22,004 bases of DNA. Origin: Desulfobacterales bacterium. Lineage in GTDB: Bacteria > Desulfobacterota > Desulfobacteria > Desulfobacterales > C00003060. The notes beneath the pieces are model-generated. The model searched no databases, was not told where the DNA came from, and worked only from the letters and a program-made list of their open reading frames with translations. Shown here one piece after another: positions 15,017-21,664 of the stretch; position 1 is the stretch's first letter, and each line of letters starts with the position of its first letter. A program made the translations under genes and the position numbers. The stretch spans positions 1 through 22,004 of the forward strand of contig JAUWXJ010000013.1 in assembly GCA_030616425.1 (NCBI GenBank), in the 5' to 3' direction.

Positions 15017-16321
15017 CTATGGCCGGCCAACACTAGTATATTGGAAACCAAAGGATCGGATTCGTTGTGGGTCATAGATGTTTCGCAAATCGACAACAAT
15101 CAGTCGTTTCATAAGCTTCTTGACTCTTTCCCAGTCTATATTCCGGAACTGATTCCATTCCGTTGCAAGGACCAAGGCATCAGCCCGCTCGGCTACTGCG
15201 TACAAGTTTTTTTTGTAGTCGATATCTTGAAGGTGGTCTTGTGCCTTTTCCATCCCGGCAGGATCATAGGCCTGTATACTCGCTCCTTTTTTTTGCAAAC
15301 CCTTGATAATCGGAATGGTGGGCGATTCTCGCATATCGTCTGTGTTTGGTTTGAAGGTTAGCCCAAGGAAACCAATTGTTGTGCCCTTCAGGTCCTCACC
15401 CAGAGCTGAAATGATCTTTTCTATCATCATAACTTGGCGTTCCTCGTTTACTTTTATTACCGCATCAACGATCTTGAACTCATACCCCTGATCTCTGGCA
15501 ATTTGACTAATGGCCCGTGTATCTTTTGGAAAACATGATCCCCCAAACCCAGGCCCTGGATGCAAGAATCTAGGACCAATCCGCTTGTCAAGGCCCATGC
15601 CTTTGGCCACTTTGTGCACGTCTGCCCCAACCCGCTCACATATGCTGGCCATCTCGTTTATGAAGGATATTTTGGTAGCCAGGAACGCGTTGGAGGCGTA
15701 TTTTATCATTTCCGCTGTTGCTACGTCGGTAATTACGAAGGGAACTTCGATCAAATAGAGAGGATTGTAAAGGTCTTTGAGTATAGCAATGGCCTGTTCA
15801 CTCTCAGCGCCAATCACTACCCGGTTAGGACGCATGAAATCCTCTATGGCTGAGCCTTCCCTCAGGAATTCAGGATTGGATGCCACATCAAAGGCACAGG
15901 ACCCGGTCTGGTTTTCCTTGATGATCGACTCAATAAGCTGACCAGTACCTACCGGAACCGTGCTCTTTGTGACCACAACCTTGTAGCCGTTCATGATCTG
16001 GCCTATGGATCTGGCCACAGTTTCCACGTATTGTAAGTCAGCGGCTCCGTGCCCATCTGATGGAGTGCCCACAGCAATAAAAATCACCAGTGCATTTCGA
16101 ACACTTTCCTTAATATCCGTACTAAAAGAAAGTCGCCCCTCTCTTGCATTCTTCTCTATGAGCTCGGCAAGGCCTGGTTCGTAAATAGGAACCTTGCCCT
16201 GATCCAGCATGTCAATCTTAGATGCGTCTCTCCCTACACAGGTAACTTTGAGACCAAATTCAGAGAAACAAACGCCTGTCACAAGTCCAACATATCCCAC
16301 ACCTACTACACAAATATTCAT
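15017..16321 (-). CDS. ugd: UDP-glucose 6-dehydrogenase
   Basis: 434 residues, full length. The Rossmann motif GVGYVGLVTG is at 7-16, IAVGTPSDG (82-90), TKSTVPVGTG (118-127), SNPEFLREGSAIEDF (148-162), the catalytic cysteine C263 in GGSCFPKDTRA, and LTFKPNTDDMRESP in the C-terminal domain. It oxidises UDP-glucose to UDP-glucuronate with two NAD+, supplying the decarboxylase encoded at 9606. At the end of the second strand the usual acidic residue (CVDxD in most relatives) is replaced: the sequence is CVGRD. Spacing to the next dehydrogenase gene is 69 bases. Confidence 0.95.
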   Translation of the reverse strand: MNICVVGVGYVGLVTGVCFSEFGLKVTCVGRDASKIDMLDQGKVPIYEPGLAELIEKNAREGRLSFSTDIKESVRNALVIFIAVGTPSDGHGAADLQYVETVARSIGQIMNGYKVVVTKSTVPVGTGQLIESIIKENQTGSCAFDVASNPEFLREGSAIEDFMRPNRVVIGAESEQAIAILKDLYNPLYLIEVPFVITDVATAEMIKYASNAFLATKISFINEMASICERVGADVHKVAKGMGLDKRIGPRFLHPGPGFGGSCFPKDTRAISQIARDQGYEFKIVDAVIKVNEERQVMMIEKIISALGEDLKGTTIGFLGLTFKPNTDDMRESPTIPIIKGLQKKGASIQAYDPAGMEKAQDHLQDIDYKKNLYAVAERADALVLATEWNQFRNIDWERVKKLMKRLIVVDLRNIYDPQRIRSFGFQYTSVGRP

Positions 16322-16390
16322 GTCGTGTCTCTCCTTGTTCTATCGCTTCGCTTGTTCAAGACATTCAAGCTGAAAGTTGAATAGCGCCCA

Positions 16391-17686
16391 CTATAACCGC
16401 CAGAATTGAATTCCGGTTTTTTTGACTTCGTCCGGGTCGAGGATGGACTTGACATCAATAAGACATCCTTGTGGTGTAAGCTTGTTAACAAATTCCTGGA
16501 GAGCCTTTTCCCTGTATGCCCTGTGGGGTACGGCTATGATGAGGGCCCCCAGATCGGTCAGTTCATCCCACTGGTGCAGGGTGATGCCGTAAGAACGTTC
16601 TGCTTCGTCCGGATCGGCTAGAGGGTCATGAACGAGGACATGGATGCCGTAGGATTCCAACTCCCTGACTATGTCCACAACCTTGGAATTCCTGAGATCG
16701 GGACAGCCTTCCTTAAAGGTGAGCCCCAGAATCCCCACTCGGGCTCCTTTGGGGTTTTGACCGGACCTGATCATGATTTTGACACACTTTTCGGCCACGA
16801 ATTTGCCCATACCGTCATTGATCCTGCGGCCGGCCAGGATAACCTGAGGGTGATATCCGACCGTCTCGGCCTTGTGGGTCAGATAGTAGGGGTCAACCCC
16901 GATGCAGTGTCCACCCACCAGTCCAGGTCGAAAAGGAAGGAAGTTCCACTTTGTTCCTGCCGCCTCTAGCACATTCATGGTGTCGATTGATAGCTTGTCA
17001 AAGATGATGGATAGCTCGTTCATCAGGGCAATGTTCAGGTCCCTCTGTGTGTTCTCGATAACCTTGGCTGCTTCGGCCTCCTTAATGCTTGAAGCGCGAT
17101 ACACCCCGGCATCAATGATGGATTCGTAAAGCATAGCCACAAGGTCCAGGGACTTATCATCATCGGCTGAGACGACTTTGACAATTTTGGTCAAGGTGTG
17201 TTCTTGGTCTCCCGGATTGATACGCTCCGGGGAATAGCCCACGTGGAAGTCACGTCTCCAGAGGAGGCCGGATGTCTTTTCCAAAATGGGGACGCAGACC
17301 TCCTCTGTCACTCCCGGATAGACAGTGGATTCAAAAACGACCACTGCCCCTTTTTTCATGTGCTTTCCAACTGTTTCCGTGGCCCCCTGCAATGGGCCGA
17401 GGTCTGGCTGGCGAGCTCCATCTATGGGGGTTGGTACGGCAACGATAATAAAGTCCGCTTCAGCAATATTGGTGGGGTCGGTAGTAAAGCTTAAATGGGT
17501 TGCTGCTTCGAATTCCGCTTGTGAAACCTCTTTAGTTGGGTCCTCATGCTGTCTGAAGCTAGAAATTTTTTGCTCATTTAGGCCATAACCGATGGTAGTG
17601 TATTTCTTGCCAAGGGTGACTGCTAGTGGCAGCCCCACATAGCCTAGACCAATTATTGCGACGGTTTTATTTGAAATCGATTTCAT
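16391..17686 (-). CDS. tviB: UDP-N-acetylhexosamine 6-dehydrogenase (TviB/VipA/WbpA-like)
   Basis: 431 residues. The N-terminal motif IIGLGYVGLPLAVTLGKKY is at 11-29, then VAVPTPIDGARQPDL (82-96), FESTVYPGVTEEVC, YSPERINPGD (151-160), KVIENTQRDLNIALMNELS, the catalytic C261 in GGHCIGVDPYYL, and GLTFKEGCPDLRNSKV. This is the Vi-antigen-type branch that oxidises UDP-GlcNAc or a related UDP-HexNAc to the uronic acid. Where relatives read GFDIN at the NAD ribose-binding strand, this protein has GYGLN. It is the most upstream glycan gene in the window. No good ribosome site is visible before the ATG at 17686. Confidence 0.92.
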   Translation of the reverse strand: MKSISNKTVAIIGLGYVGLPLAVTLGKKYTTIGYGLNEQKISSFRQHEDPTKEVSQAEFEAATHLSFTTDPTNIAEADFIIVAVPTPIDGARQPDLGPLQGATETVGKHMKKGAVVVFESTVYPGVTEEVCVPILEKTSGLLWRRDFHVGYSPERINPGDQEHTLTKIVKVVSADDDKSLDLVAMLYESIIDAGVYRASSIKEAEAAKVIENTQRDLNIALMNELSIIFDKLSIDTMNVLEAAGTKWNFLPFRPGLVGGHCIGVDPYYLTHKAETVGYHPQVILAGRRINDGMGKFVAEKCVKIMIRSGQNPKGARVGILGLTFKEGCPDLRNSKVVDIVRELESYGIHVLVHDPLADPDEAERSYGITLHQWDELTDLGALIIAVPHRAYREKALQEFVNKLTPQGCLIDVKSILDPDEVKKTGIQFWRL

Positions 17687-17716
17687 TAGGATCTGGTTTT
17701 ATCTCACACAGAGGCA

Positions 17717-17753
17717 CCCCGGAGAAATAGGCTTCGCATTCAACAAGGCAGGC
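17717..17753 (+). repeat. GGGCAGGC-type palindrome (imperfect)
   Basis: The left arm is CCCCGGAGAAAT, the loop AGGCTTCGC and the right arm ATTCAACAAGGCAGGC. Pairing is partial. It lies between hepT and the TviB-like gene. Confidence 0.6.
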
Positions 17754-17759
17754 ATTCCA

Positions 17760-17793
17760 CCCCAGTACGATCATTATGACCTACGGGGCAGGC
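17760..17793 (+). repeat. Type II palindrome CCCCAGTAC...
   Basis: The left part CCCCAGTACGATC pairs over CCCC.GTA with the right part CCTACGGGGCAGGC. It begins directly after ATTCCA, the remains of a type I right arm. The same sequence with small changes is found at 21425-21458 on the other strand. Confidence 0.7.
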
Positions 17794-17843
17794 AGAGTCC
17801 GCCGTGGCGGGCTGATAGCTGAAAGCGAACTAATGAATGCAGA

Positions 17844-18275
17844 TTAAGTTCGGGTGCCCAATTTTAGGAATTCTATGATCGTTTCTTTGTATCTTAAGAA
17901 ATCGTTGAGATTCCGTCGTAGGATACCGACGACTATTTCTGCATCGACTTTGTCGTAGTGGTGGACAACAATATTCCTGAATTTTGCCATTTTTTCCATG
18001 GTGTCAAAGAGTTCTTTCTCCAAGATATTCTCTTCATGGAGTACCCTGAAAGTGTCCGCATAGCTCTTTGGTACGCGATATTCCTTATCTGAGATGATGT
18101 GACCGGCAATATCAACGCAAGTTTCAATCATCATCTGCAAGGTTCTTTCAACGATGCGTTGAGTCTTCCAATCCTTCGAATAGTCTGCCACAGTGATATC
18201 GGCATATTCCCTGATCTGATCCAGGTATTCTTCAAGCTCACTCAGCTTTCTAAGGACAAGGGCCTTGTCAACCAT
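17844..18275 (-). CDS. hepT: HepT-like ribonuclease toxin (DUF86, HEPN)
   Basis: 143 residues, all helical. The HEPN catalytic motif RX4HXY is seen as R100-N-I-V-V-H105-H-Y107 in KFRNIVVHHYDKVD. HepT toxins cleave RNA and are silenced when the partner MntA adds AMP groups to the tyrosine of this motif. The gene overlaps mntA by 8 bases and is downstream of it, the standard order. The catalytic motif is intact. Confidence 0.92.
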   Translation of the reverse strand: MVDKALVLRKLSELEEYLDQIREYADITVADYSKDWKTQRIVERTLQMMIETCVDIAGHIISDKEYRVPKSYADTFRVLHEENILEKELFDTMEKMAKFRNIVVHHYDKVDAEIVVGILRRNLNDFLRYKETIIEFLKLGTRT

Positions 18276-18690
18276 CGAGGAATCTCCTTTCCAGGATGCT
18301 CATTTCTTTGATCGAAAAGTCGAAATACTTTCTCATGGTCATGGATTCGTAAGCATGTCTCAGAAAAGGAGCATTATCTACAATGACACTTTTGTTTTCC
18401 AATACTTTCATCCTGAGTGTAAGGGGAGCCGTGTTCAATACTACAAGATCGATCTCGTCTGTCTCCAAAAGCTCCATCAGTTTACCAAGGATCTGCATTT
18501 TCTTTTCAACGGTATCCCCGCCTTCCGAGAGATAGATCGAAATATCCACATCACTGAGGGGCGTGCGTCTTCTCTTCGCAAGGCTTCCGAATAGGTAAGC
18601 AAAAGCTATGTCTGATCTGGACCGGAGATAAGCTTCTGCCTGGGGAAGAAGGCGTTCGATATTTTCGGGAAGTTTGGAGTATTTGATCAT
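18268..18690 (-). CDS. mntA: MntA-type minimal nucleotidyltransferase antitoxin
   Basis: 140 residues. The nucleotidyltransferase motif GSX10DXD is complete: G35-S36 in YLFGSLAKRR and D47-V-D49 in LSDVDISIYL, with a third acidic residue likely in DEIDLVVLN. This family transfers AMP from ATP to HepT and so neutralises it. It overlaps hepT by 8 bases, so the two are translated together. Confidence 0.92.
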   Translation of the reverse strand: MIKYSKLPENIERLLPQAEAYLRSRSDIAFAYLFGSLAKRRRTPLSDVDISIYLSEGGDTVEKKMQILGKLMELLETDEIDLVVLNTAPLTLRMKVLENKSVIVDNAPFLRHAYESMTMRKYFDFSIKEMSILERRFLDG

Positions 18691-18761
18691 AATGTTGTTA
18701 GACAGGATTTACACGTTCTTTTTCATATTCAACGGGATTAAGGAAGCTACGTACGCAGTTA

Positions 18762-18959
18762 TTATCCGAATACTTGATCCAGGAATCTTTCTTTGTCCAA
18801 GTGTTTTTGCCATTCTCTATGCCTTCTGACGCTTTCTAATCTCTTCCTTCTCGGCATGTTAATGAACCGAATGGCTTCCATAGGTCCTAATTCTTTAATA
18901 AGCGCTTTGATACCCTTTTTTACCATTATCTCTTCGTCCATGTATTTTTCGGTTCTCAC
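18762..18959 (-). CDS. 65-residue hypothetical protein, possible antitoxin or orphan module gene
   Basis: The small basic protein contains LGPMEAIRFINMPRRKRLES and ends with REWQKHLDKERFLDQVFG. The start is GTG at 18959, supported by AAGGAGGG six bases upstream, one of the best ribosome sites in the window; ATGs inside are not preceded by such a site. I recognise the GP-EAIRFI pattern from unnamed short proteins near toxin-antitoxin genes but cannot assign a function. It stands alone between MntA-HepT and VapBC. Confidence 0.65.
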   Translation of the reverse strand: MRTEKYMDEEIMVKKGIKALIKELGPMEAIRFINMPRRKRLESVRRHREWQKHLDKERFLDQVFG

Positions 18960-19007
18960 CGTAGACCCTCCTTTTCACAAAAGGCGACGGGATTGCCACA
19001 CCATATT

Positions 19008-19511
19008 TTAGACAGGATCTACAGGATTTATTGGATTCTTATTTCTTTCATCACTTTCCACCTGCCCGCCAGTGCCAGGCGATGGCAGGCGGGCGAGGTG
19101 GGCCCGGACGAAACTTTCCACTCTCAGTCCGACCTGTTTGCTCATCAGGTCGAAATGGACGTCGGCATGCAGAACAGTAGCTTCTACCTTTTGAGCACAC
19201 GCCGCTATTAAAATATCCGTATAGGGCACCGTGACGCCCTTCCGGCGCAATTTGAAGGCCAATCCATATGCTTCTTCCCACAAAGAAGTATCTGTTTCAA
19301 CCGTATACAGTGCATCAAGCCGAGTCTTGAGGCGTTGAAATTCCTTTGACGTTTTCGTTCCTCCAAGGATTTCCAGTTTGATCATGCCTGATGTAATTAT
19401 GGTATTTTCTTTGAGCAAATCATCTATTCGGTCTTTAACCACCTGCATGAAATCTTTCCTTAAAGCCAGGAGCCACGCAGAGGTGTCTACCAGAAAAAGG
19501 CTATTCGGCAT
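19008..19511 (-). CDS. vapC: VapC-type PIN-domain ribonuclease toxin with a repeat-encoded tail
   Basis: 167 residues. The four PIN acidic residues are present: D9 in LVDTSAW, E47 in IKLEILGG, D99 in YTDILIAACA and D117 in LHADVHFD. PIN toxins of this group usually stop near residue 135 after the VESF strand. Here about 32 further residues (RAHLARLPSPGTGG, then VESDERNKNPINPVDPV) are read from a GC-rich hairpin (19059-19100) and the GACAGGATCTACAGG repeat. The tail was probably acquired when repeats replaced the original stop. It overlaps vapB by 11 bases. Confidence 0.92.
   Translation of the reverse strand: MPNSLFLVDTSAWLLALRKDFMQVVKDRIDDLLKENTIITSGMIKLEILGGTKTSKEFQRLKTRLDALYTVETDTSLWEEAYGLAFKLRRKGVTVPYTDILIAACAQKVEATVLHADVHFDLMSKQVGLRVESFVRAHLARLPSPGTGGQVESDERNKNPINPVDPV
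19011..19058 (+). repeat. 48-bp repeat GACAGGATCTACAGG..., copy 1
   Basis: It matches 20823-20870 with one mismatch in 48 bases. Fragments of the same repeat lie at about 18712, 20803, 21309 and, reversed, 21467. This copy codes the C-terminal end of VapC. Confidence 0.85.
19059..19100. repeat. GC-rich hairpin in the vapC tail
   Basis: CACCTGCCCGCC pairs with GGCGGGCGAGGTG around a loop that itself holds TGCCA/TGGCA. Read on the minus strand it finishes with GGCGGGCAGG, which recalls the GGGCAGG tail of the other palindromes. Confidence 0.7.
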
Positions 19512-19707
19512 GTCTCATTTCTTCCAATTCGTTCAGGGTAAGGTCTATTTCGAACGTCCCTAGCTCCCTCCGGAGCGCCTCTCGATTCCACTGCCGAACC
19601 AGGGATTGAAGACCGACCTCAATAGCCTCTTTCTTGGACTTTGCCCCTACGGCTTTCATAGCCATTTTTAGTAATTTTTCATCAATCAAAACAGTAGTTT
19701 TCCTCAT
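19501..19707 (-). CDS. vapB: VapB-type antitoxin
   Basis: 68 residues: MRKTTVLIDEKLLKMAMKA then KSKKEAIEVGLQSLVRQ, the pattern of the ribbon-helix-helix VapB antitoxins (DNA-binding N-terminus, toxin-binding C-terminus). Start at 19707 because GGAG stands six bases upstream; the ATG four codons earlier overlaps this site. It precedes and overlaps vapC. Confidence 0.9.
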   Translation of the reverse strand: MRKTTVLIDEKLLKMAMKAVGAKSKKEAIEVGLQSLVRQWNREALRRELGTFEIDLTLNELEEMRHAE

Positions 19708-19772
19708 GGGTGGCTCCATAATACATATTCACAATATGGCATCATTATACATATACGGAATCGGGTTGTCAA
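19708..19772 (-). promoter_or_regulatory. vapBC promoter and likely operator
   Basis: On the minus strand there is TTGACA at 19772-19767, a 17-base spacer and TATAAT at 19749-19744, a near-ideal sigma-70 promoter. The sequence ATATGTATAAT overlapping the -10 recurs as ATATGTATTAT just before the ribosome site. This pair of direct repeats is a plausible autoregulatory VapB site. Confidence 0.75.
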
Positions 19773-19791
19773 CGACAAAAAGCTGATGGCT

Positions 19792-20042
19792 CCCCGGTTG
19801 AATATGCTACGCCCCAGAGAAATAGGCTTCGCATTTCACGAGGTAAACATTCCACAGGGCAAGCATTTAACCCCGGTACGATAGTTCCTACCTACAGGGC
19901 AAGTGGGGCAGGCAGCCCCAGTTAAATAGGATGGGGCATTTAACCCCGGTACCATTCCCCGAAGCTACAGGGCAGGCGGGGCAGGCCCCAGTTAAATAAA
20001 AAGAAAAAGCATTGAACGGGGTAAACATTTAACGGGGCAGGC
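19792..20042 (+). repeat. Nested cluster of GGGCAGGC-type palindromes between vapB and mazE
   Basis: It fills most of the gene-free stretch between the two toxin modules. In order: a CCCCGGTTGAATATGCTACG left arm; inside it a second element, arms CCCCAGAGAAAT and ATTTCACGAGG; then ATTCCACAGGGCAAGC. After that come ATTTAAC interrupted by a type II unit (CCCGGTACGATAG to CTACAGGGCAAG), then TGGGGCAGGC. Next is a CCCCAGTTAAAT element whose right arm ATTTAAC is again interrupted by a type II unit (CCCGGTACCATT to CTACAGGGCAGGC) before GGGGCAGGC. Last is a CCCCAGTTAAAT unit with a duplicated right arm, ATTGAACGGGGTAAAC then ATTTAACGGGGCAGGC. No gene. Confidence 0.75.
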
Positions 20043-20078
20043 ATAGCTTTCCTGTGTTTGCCCTTGACGGGTTTGCCC

Positions 20079-20147
20079 TTGACAGCGCCCATAATATGTA
20101 TTATAAATACACAAAATAATGTCCTTACGGAGGTGTATTATGAATAC
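20079..20147 (+). promoter_or_regulatory. mazEF promoter and likely operator
   Basis: TTGACA at 20079-20084, a 17-base spacer and TATAAA at 20102-20107. The near-palindrome GTATTATAAATAC (20098-20110) covers the -10, and almost the same sequence GTATTATGAATAC (20135-20147) covers the mazE start codon. Two such sites fit repression of both transcription and translation start by the antitoxin complex. Confidence 0.7.
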
Positions 20148-20382
20148 GATTAGGTTAAATATCACCCTTCCAGAAGATCTGGCTCGCCAGTTAGACACGT
20201 TAGTGAAACCCAGAAAAAAGAGTCGTTTCATTACTGAAACCTTGAGACAACGGATTGAAAAAATTCAAAATGAAAAAATGCAGACACTACTGGAGGAAGG
20301 CTACAAAGCCAGGAAAGCAGAGAGCCTTGCCATAACAAAAGAGTTTGAGCCTATCGATCTGGAGGGATGGGATGAATATTAA
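20140..20382 (+). CDS. mazE: MazE-like ribbon-helix-helix antitoxin
   Basis: 80 residues, starting MNTIRLNITLPEDLARQLDT, a typical CopG/RHH DNA-binding region. It is followed by PRKKSRFITETLRQRIEKIQ and an acidic tail KEFEPIDLEGWDEY that would bind and block MazF. Start at the ATG 20140 because GGAGG is six bases upstream; earlier in-frame starts lie in the promoter. It overlaps mazF by 11 bases. The only plus-strand module in the window. Confidence 0.9.
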   Translation: MNTIRLNITLPEDLARQLDTLVKPRKKSRFITETLRQRIEKIQNEKMQTLLEEGYKARKAESLAITKEFEPIDLEGWDEY

Positions 20383-20716
20383 AAGGGGCAAAATATATCT
20401 TGCCGTTCTTGATCCGGTTGTAGGAAAAGAGATTTCAAAGACCCGCCCAGTTGTCATTGTCTCCAACGATAAAAACAATGAATTCTCGGGAACAGTAACC
20501 ATCTTACCCATAACTTCTAAGAACCTCCGGAGGATCTACCCTTTTGAAGTGCTTTTGCCCAAAGGAGCTGGGAAACTTCCGAAGACCTCGAAGGTTAAAG
20601 CGGACCAAATCCGAACCCTTGATAAAAGCAGGATCGTGAGACTTATGGGAAAGATAGAAAAACAAGAGATGGACGAGATTGAAAAAGCCATAAGAATTCA
20701 TCTAGCGTTATCTTGA
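20372..20716 (+). CDS. mazF: MazF/PemK-type endoribonuclease toxin
   Basis: 114 residues. The N-terminus KRGKIYLAVLDPVVGKEISK then TRPVVIVSND is the MazF/PemK signature, followed by VTILPITSK and the conserved block KTSKVKADQIRTLDKSRI. It cuts mRNA at short sequences. Start at the ATG 20372 with GGAGGG upstream, overlapping the end of mazE; a start nine codons earlier lacks support. The frame looks intact. Confidence 0.93.
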   Translation: MNIKRGKIYLAVLDPVVGKEISKTRPVVIVSNDKNNEFSGTVTILPITSKNLRRIYPFEVLLPKGAGKLPKTSKVKADQIRTLDKSRIVRLMGKIEKQEMDEIEKAIRIHLALS

Positions 20717-20742
20717 TAGTTCATAACTGATGGCTGATAGCT

Positions 20743-20779
20743 CCCCGGTTGAATATGCTACGCATTCAACGGGGCAGGC
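20743..20779 (+). repeat. GGGCAGGC-type palindrome, best preserved copy
   Basis: The left arm CCCCGGTTGAAT, the loop ATGCTACGC and the right arm ATTCAACGGGGCAGGC pair perfectly apart from one extra G. It can serve as the type sequence for the family. Confidence 0.85.
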
Positions 20780-20822
20780 GTTCTGGATGCTGTTTTTGGT
20801 TAGACAAGATCTACAGCTGTTG

Positions 20823-20888
20823 GACAGGATCTACAGGATTTATTGGATTCTTATTCCTTTCATCACTTTCTATATGAAAGTGATGAAA
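20823..20888 (+). repeat. 48-bp repeat, copy 2, with a 13-bp hairpin at its end
   Basis: 20823-20870 repeats 19011-19058. Its last 13 bases TTTCATCACTTTC are followed, after TATAT, by the exact complement GAAAGTGATGAAA (20876-20888). The hairpin sits between the converging ends of mazF and the GxxExxY gene and could slow transcription from both sides, though it lacks a T run. Confidence 0.75.
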
Positions 20889-20916
20889 ACACAATCTGCC
20901 TCCGGCAGAGTTAATC

Positions 20917-21297
20917 CTACTTAGCCTCCGAGGGTTTTCTGTACTTGCGTTTTACGATGACTCCTGATGGGCCGAAATTTATTAGGAGGCCTATGTCTTT
21001 TCTCAAACCATTAAGGTAATTAACCAGTTGGACTTCGTGATCTTTCGCAAGGTTCTGGACAGATTTGAGTTCTATTATGACTACGTCTTCTACGAATAGA
21101 TCTACAAAGAACTCTCCGACTACTTGGTCATCGTAGTAGACTTTCAGGGGTTTTTCTGCCTCGACGTTCAGATTATCTTTTCCCAGTTCTATGATCATAG
21201 CCTTCTTGTATACGCTTTCAAGAAAGCCAAAACCGAGTCGGTTATAGACTTGGTAGGCAGCGCCTATGATCTTGTGTGTAATGTCTTCGTGTTCCAT
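20917..21297 (-). CDS. GxxExxY protein (PD-(D/E)XK-like nuclease fold)
   Basis: 126 residues starting MEHEDITHKIIGAAYQVYNR. The naming motif is GFLESVY (G-x-x-E-x-x-Y), then FVDLFVEDVVIIELKSV, which carries the D...ExK set of PD-(D/E)XK nucleases, and YLNGLRKDIGLLINFG, LKRK-like VKRKYRK near the end. Function of the family is not established. Start set at 21297; the open frame continues upstream to 21342 but that part lies in the palindrome at 21320 and the GACAGGAT repeat, so it is not original coding sequence. The ribosome site is weak. Confidence 0.88.
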   Translation of the reverse strand: MEHEDITHKIIGAAYQVYNRLGFGFLESVYKKAMIIELGKDNLNVEAEKPLKVYYDDQVVGEFFVDLFVEDVVIIELKSVQNLAKDHEVQLVNYLNGLRKDIGLLINFGPSGVIVKRKYRKPSEAK

Positions 21298-21319
21298 GGT
21301 TTTTCTTAGACAGGATGAA

Positions 21320-21356
21320 CCCCAATGAAATAGGTGATTCATTTCATAGGGCAGGC
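21320..21356 (+). repeat. GGGCAGGC-type palindrome
   Basis: The left arm CCCCAATGAAAT, the loop AGGTGATTC and the right arm ATTTCATAGGGCAGGC pair well. The outermost pair of the arm is A-T here and G-C in most copies, with both strands changed. It interrupts a GACAGGAT...GGATTTAACAG repeat. Confidence 0.8.
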
Positions 21357-21424
21357 TGGATTTAACAGATTTCTTTCTGCATTTCTATGATGAAAGGCAG
21401 AAGATAAATTATCCAGTCGATCTT

Positions 21425-21458
21425 GCCTGCCCCGTAGGTCGCAACGATCGTACTGGGG
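21425..21458 (-). repeat. Type II palindrome
   Basis: On the minus strand CCCCAGTACGATCG and GACCTACGGGGCAGGC pair over CCCC.GTA / TAC.GGGG. It nearly repeats 17760-17793 and is placed inside a GACAGGATCTA repeat, which resumes after it. Confidence 0.75.
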
Positions 21459-21664
21459 TAGATCCTGTCCAGATAAATGAGATCTTCTCTCTGATTGCTG
21501 AATTTGGGGTAGGCTCCGCCCGTTCAGGTTCGTGTGATACCTGCGGTAACAACTTGAAATTGTTTGTTGTTGTTGCAAAATGTGACTAAGATGTCACAGC
21601 TAATAGCTCAGTGATTGTTTTTTGCAGGAGTCTCTCGCCCGCTCTCTTTGCTCGCTCGAGCTCT

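Noticed and set aside
21366..21520. A minus-strand open stretch reading LIYLDRIYPSTIVATYGAG and on to IIYLLPFIIEMQKEIC
   Set aside because: It is assembled from the GACAGGATCTA repeat and a type II palindrome, has no start codon and no upstream frame. The coherent look is probably chance.
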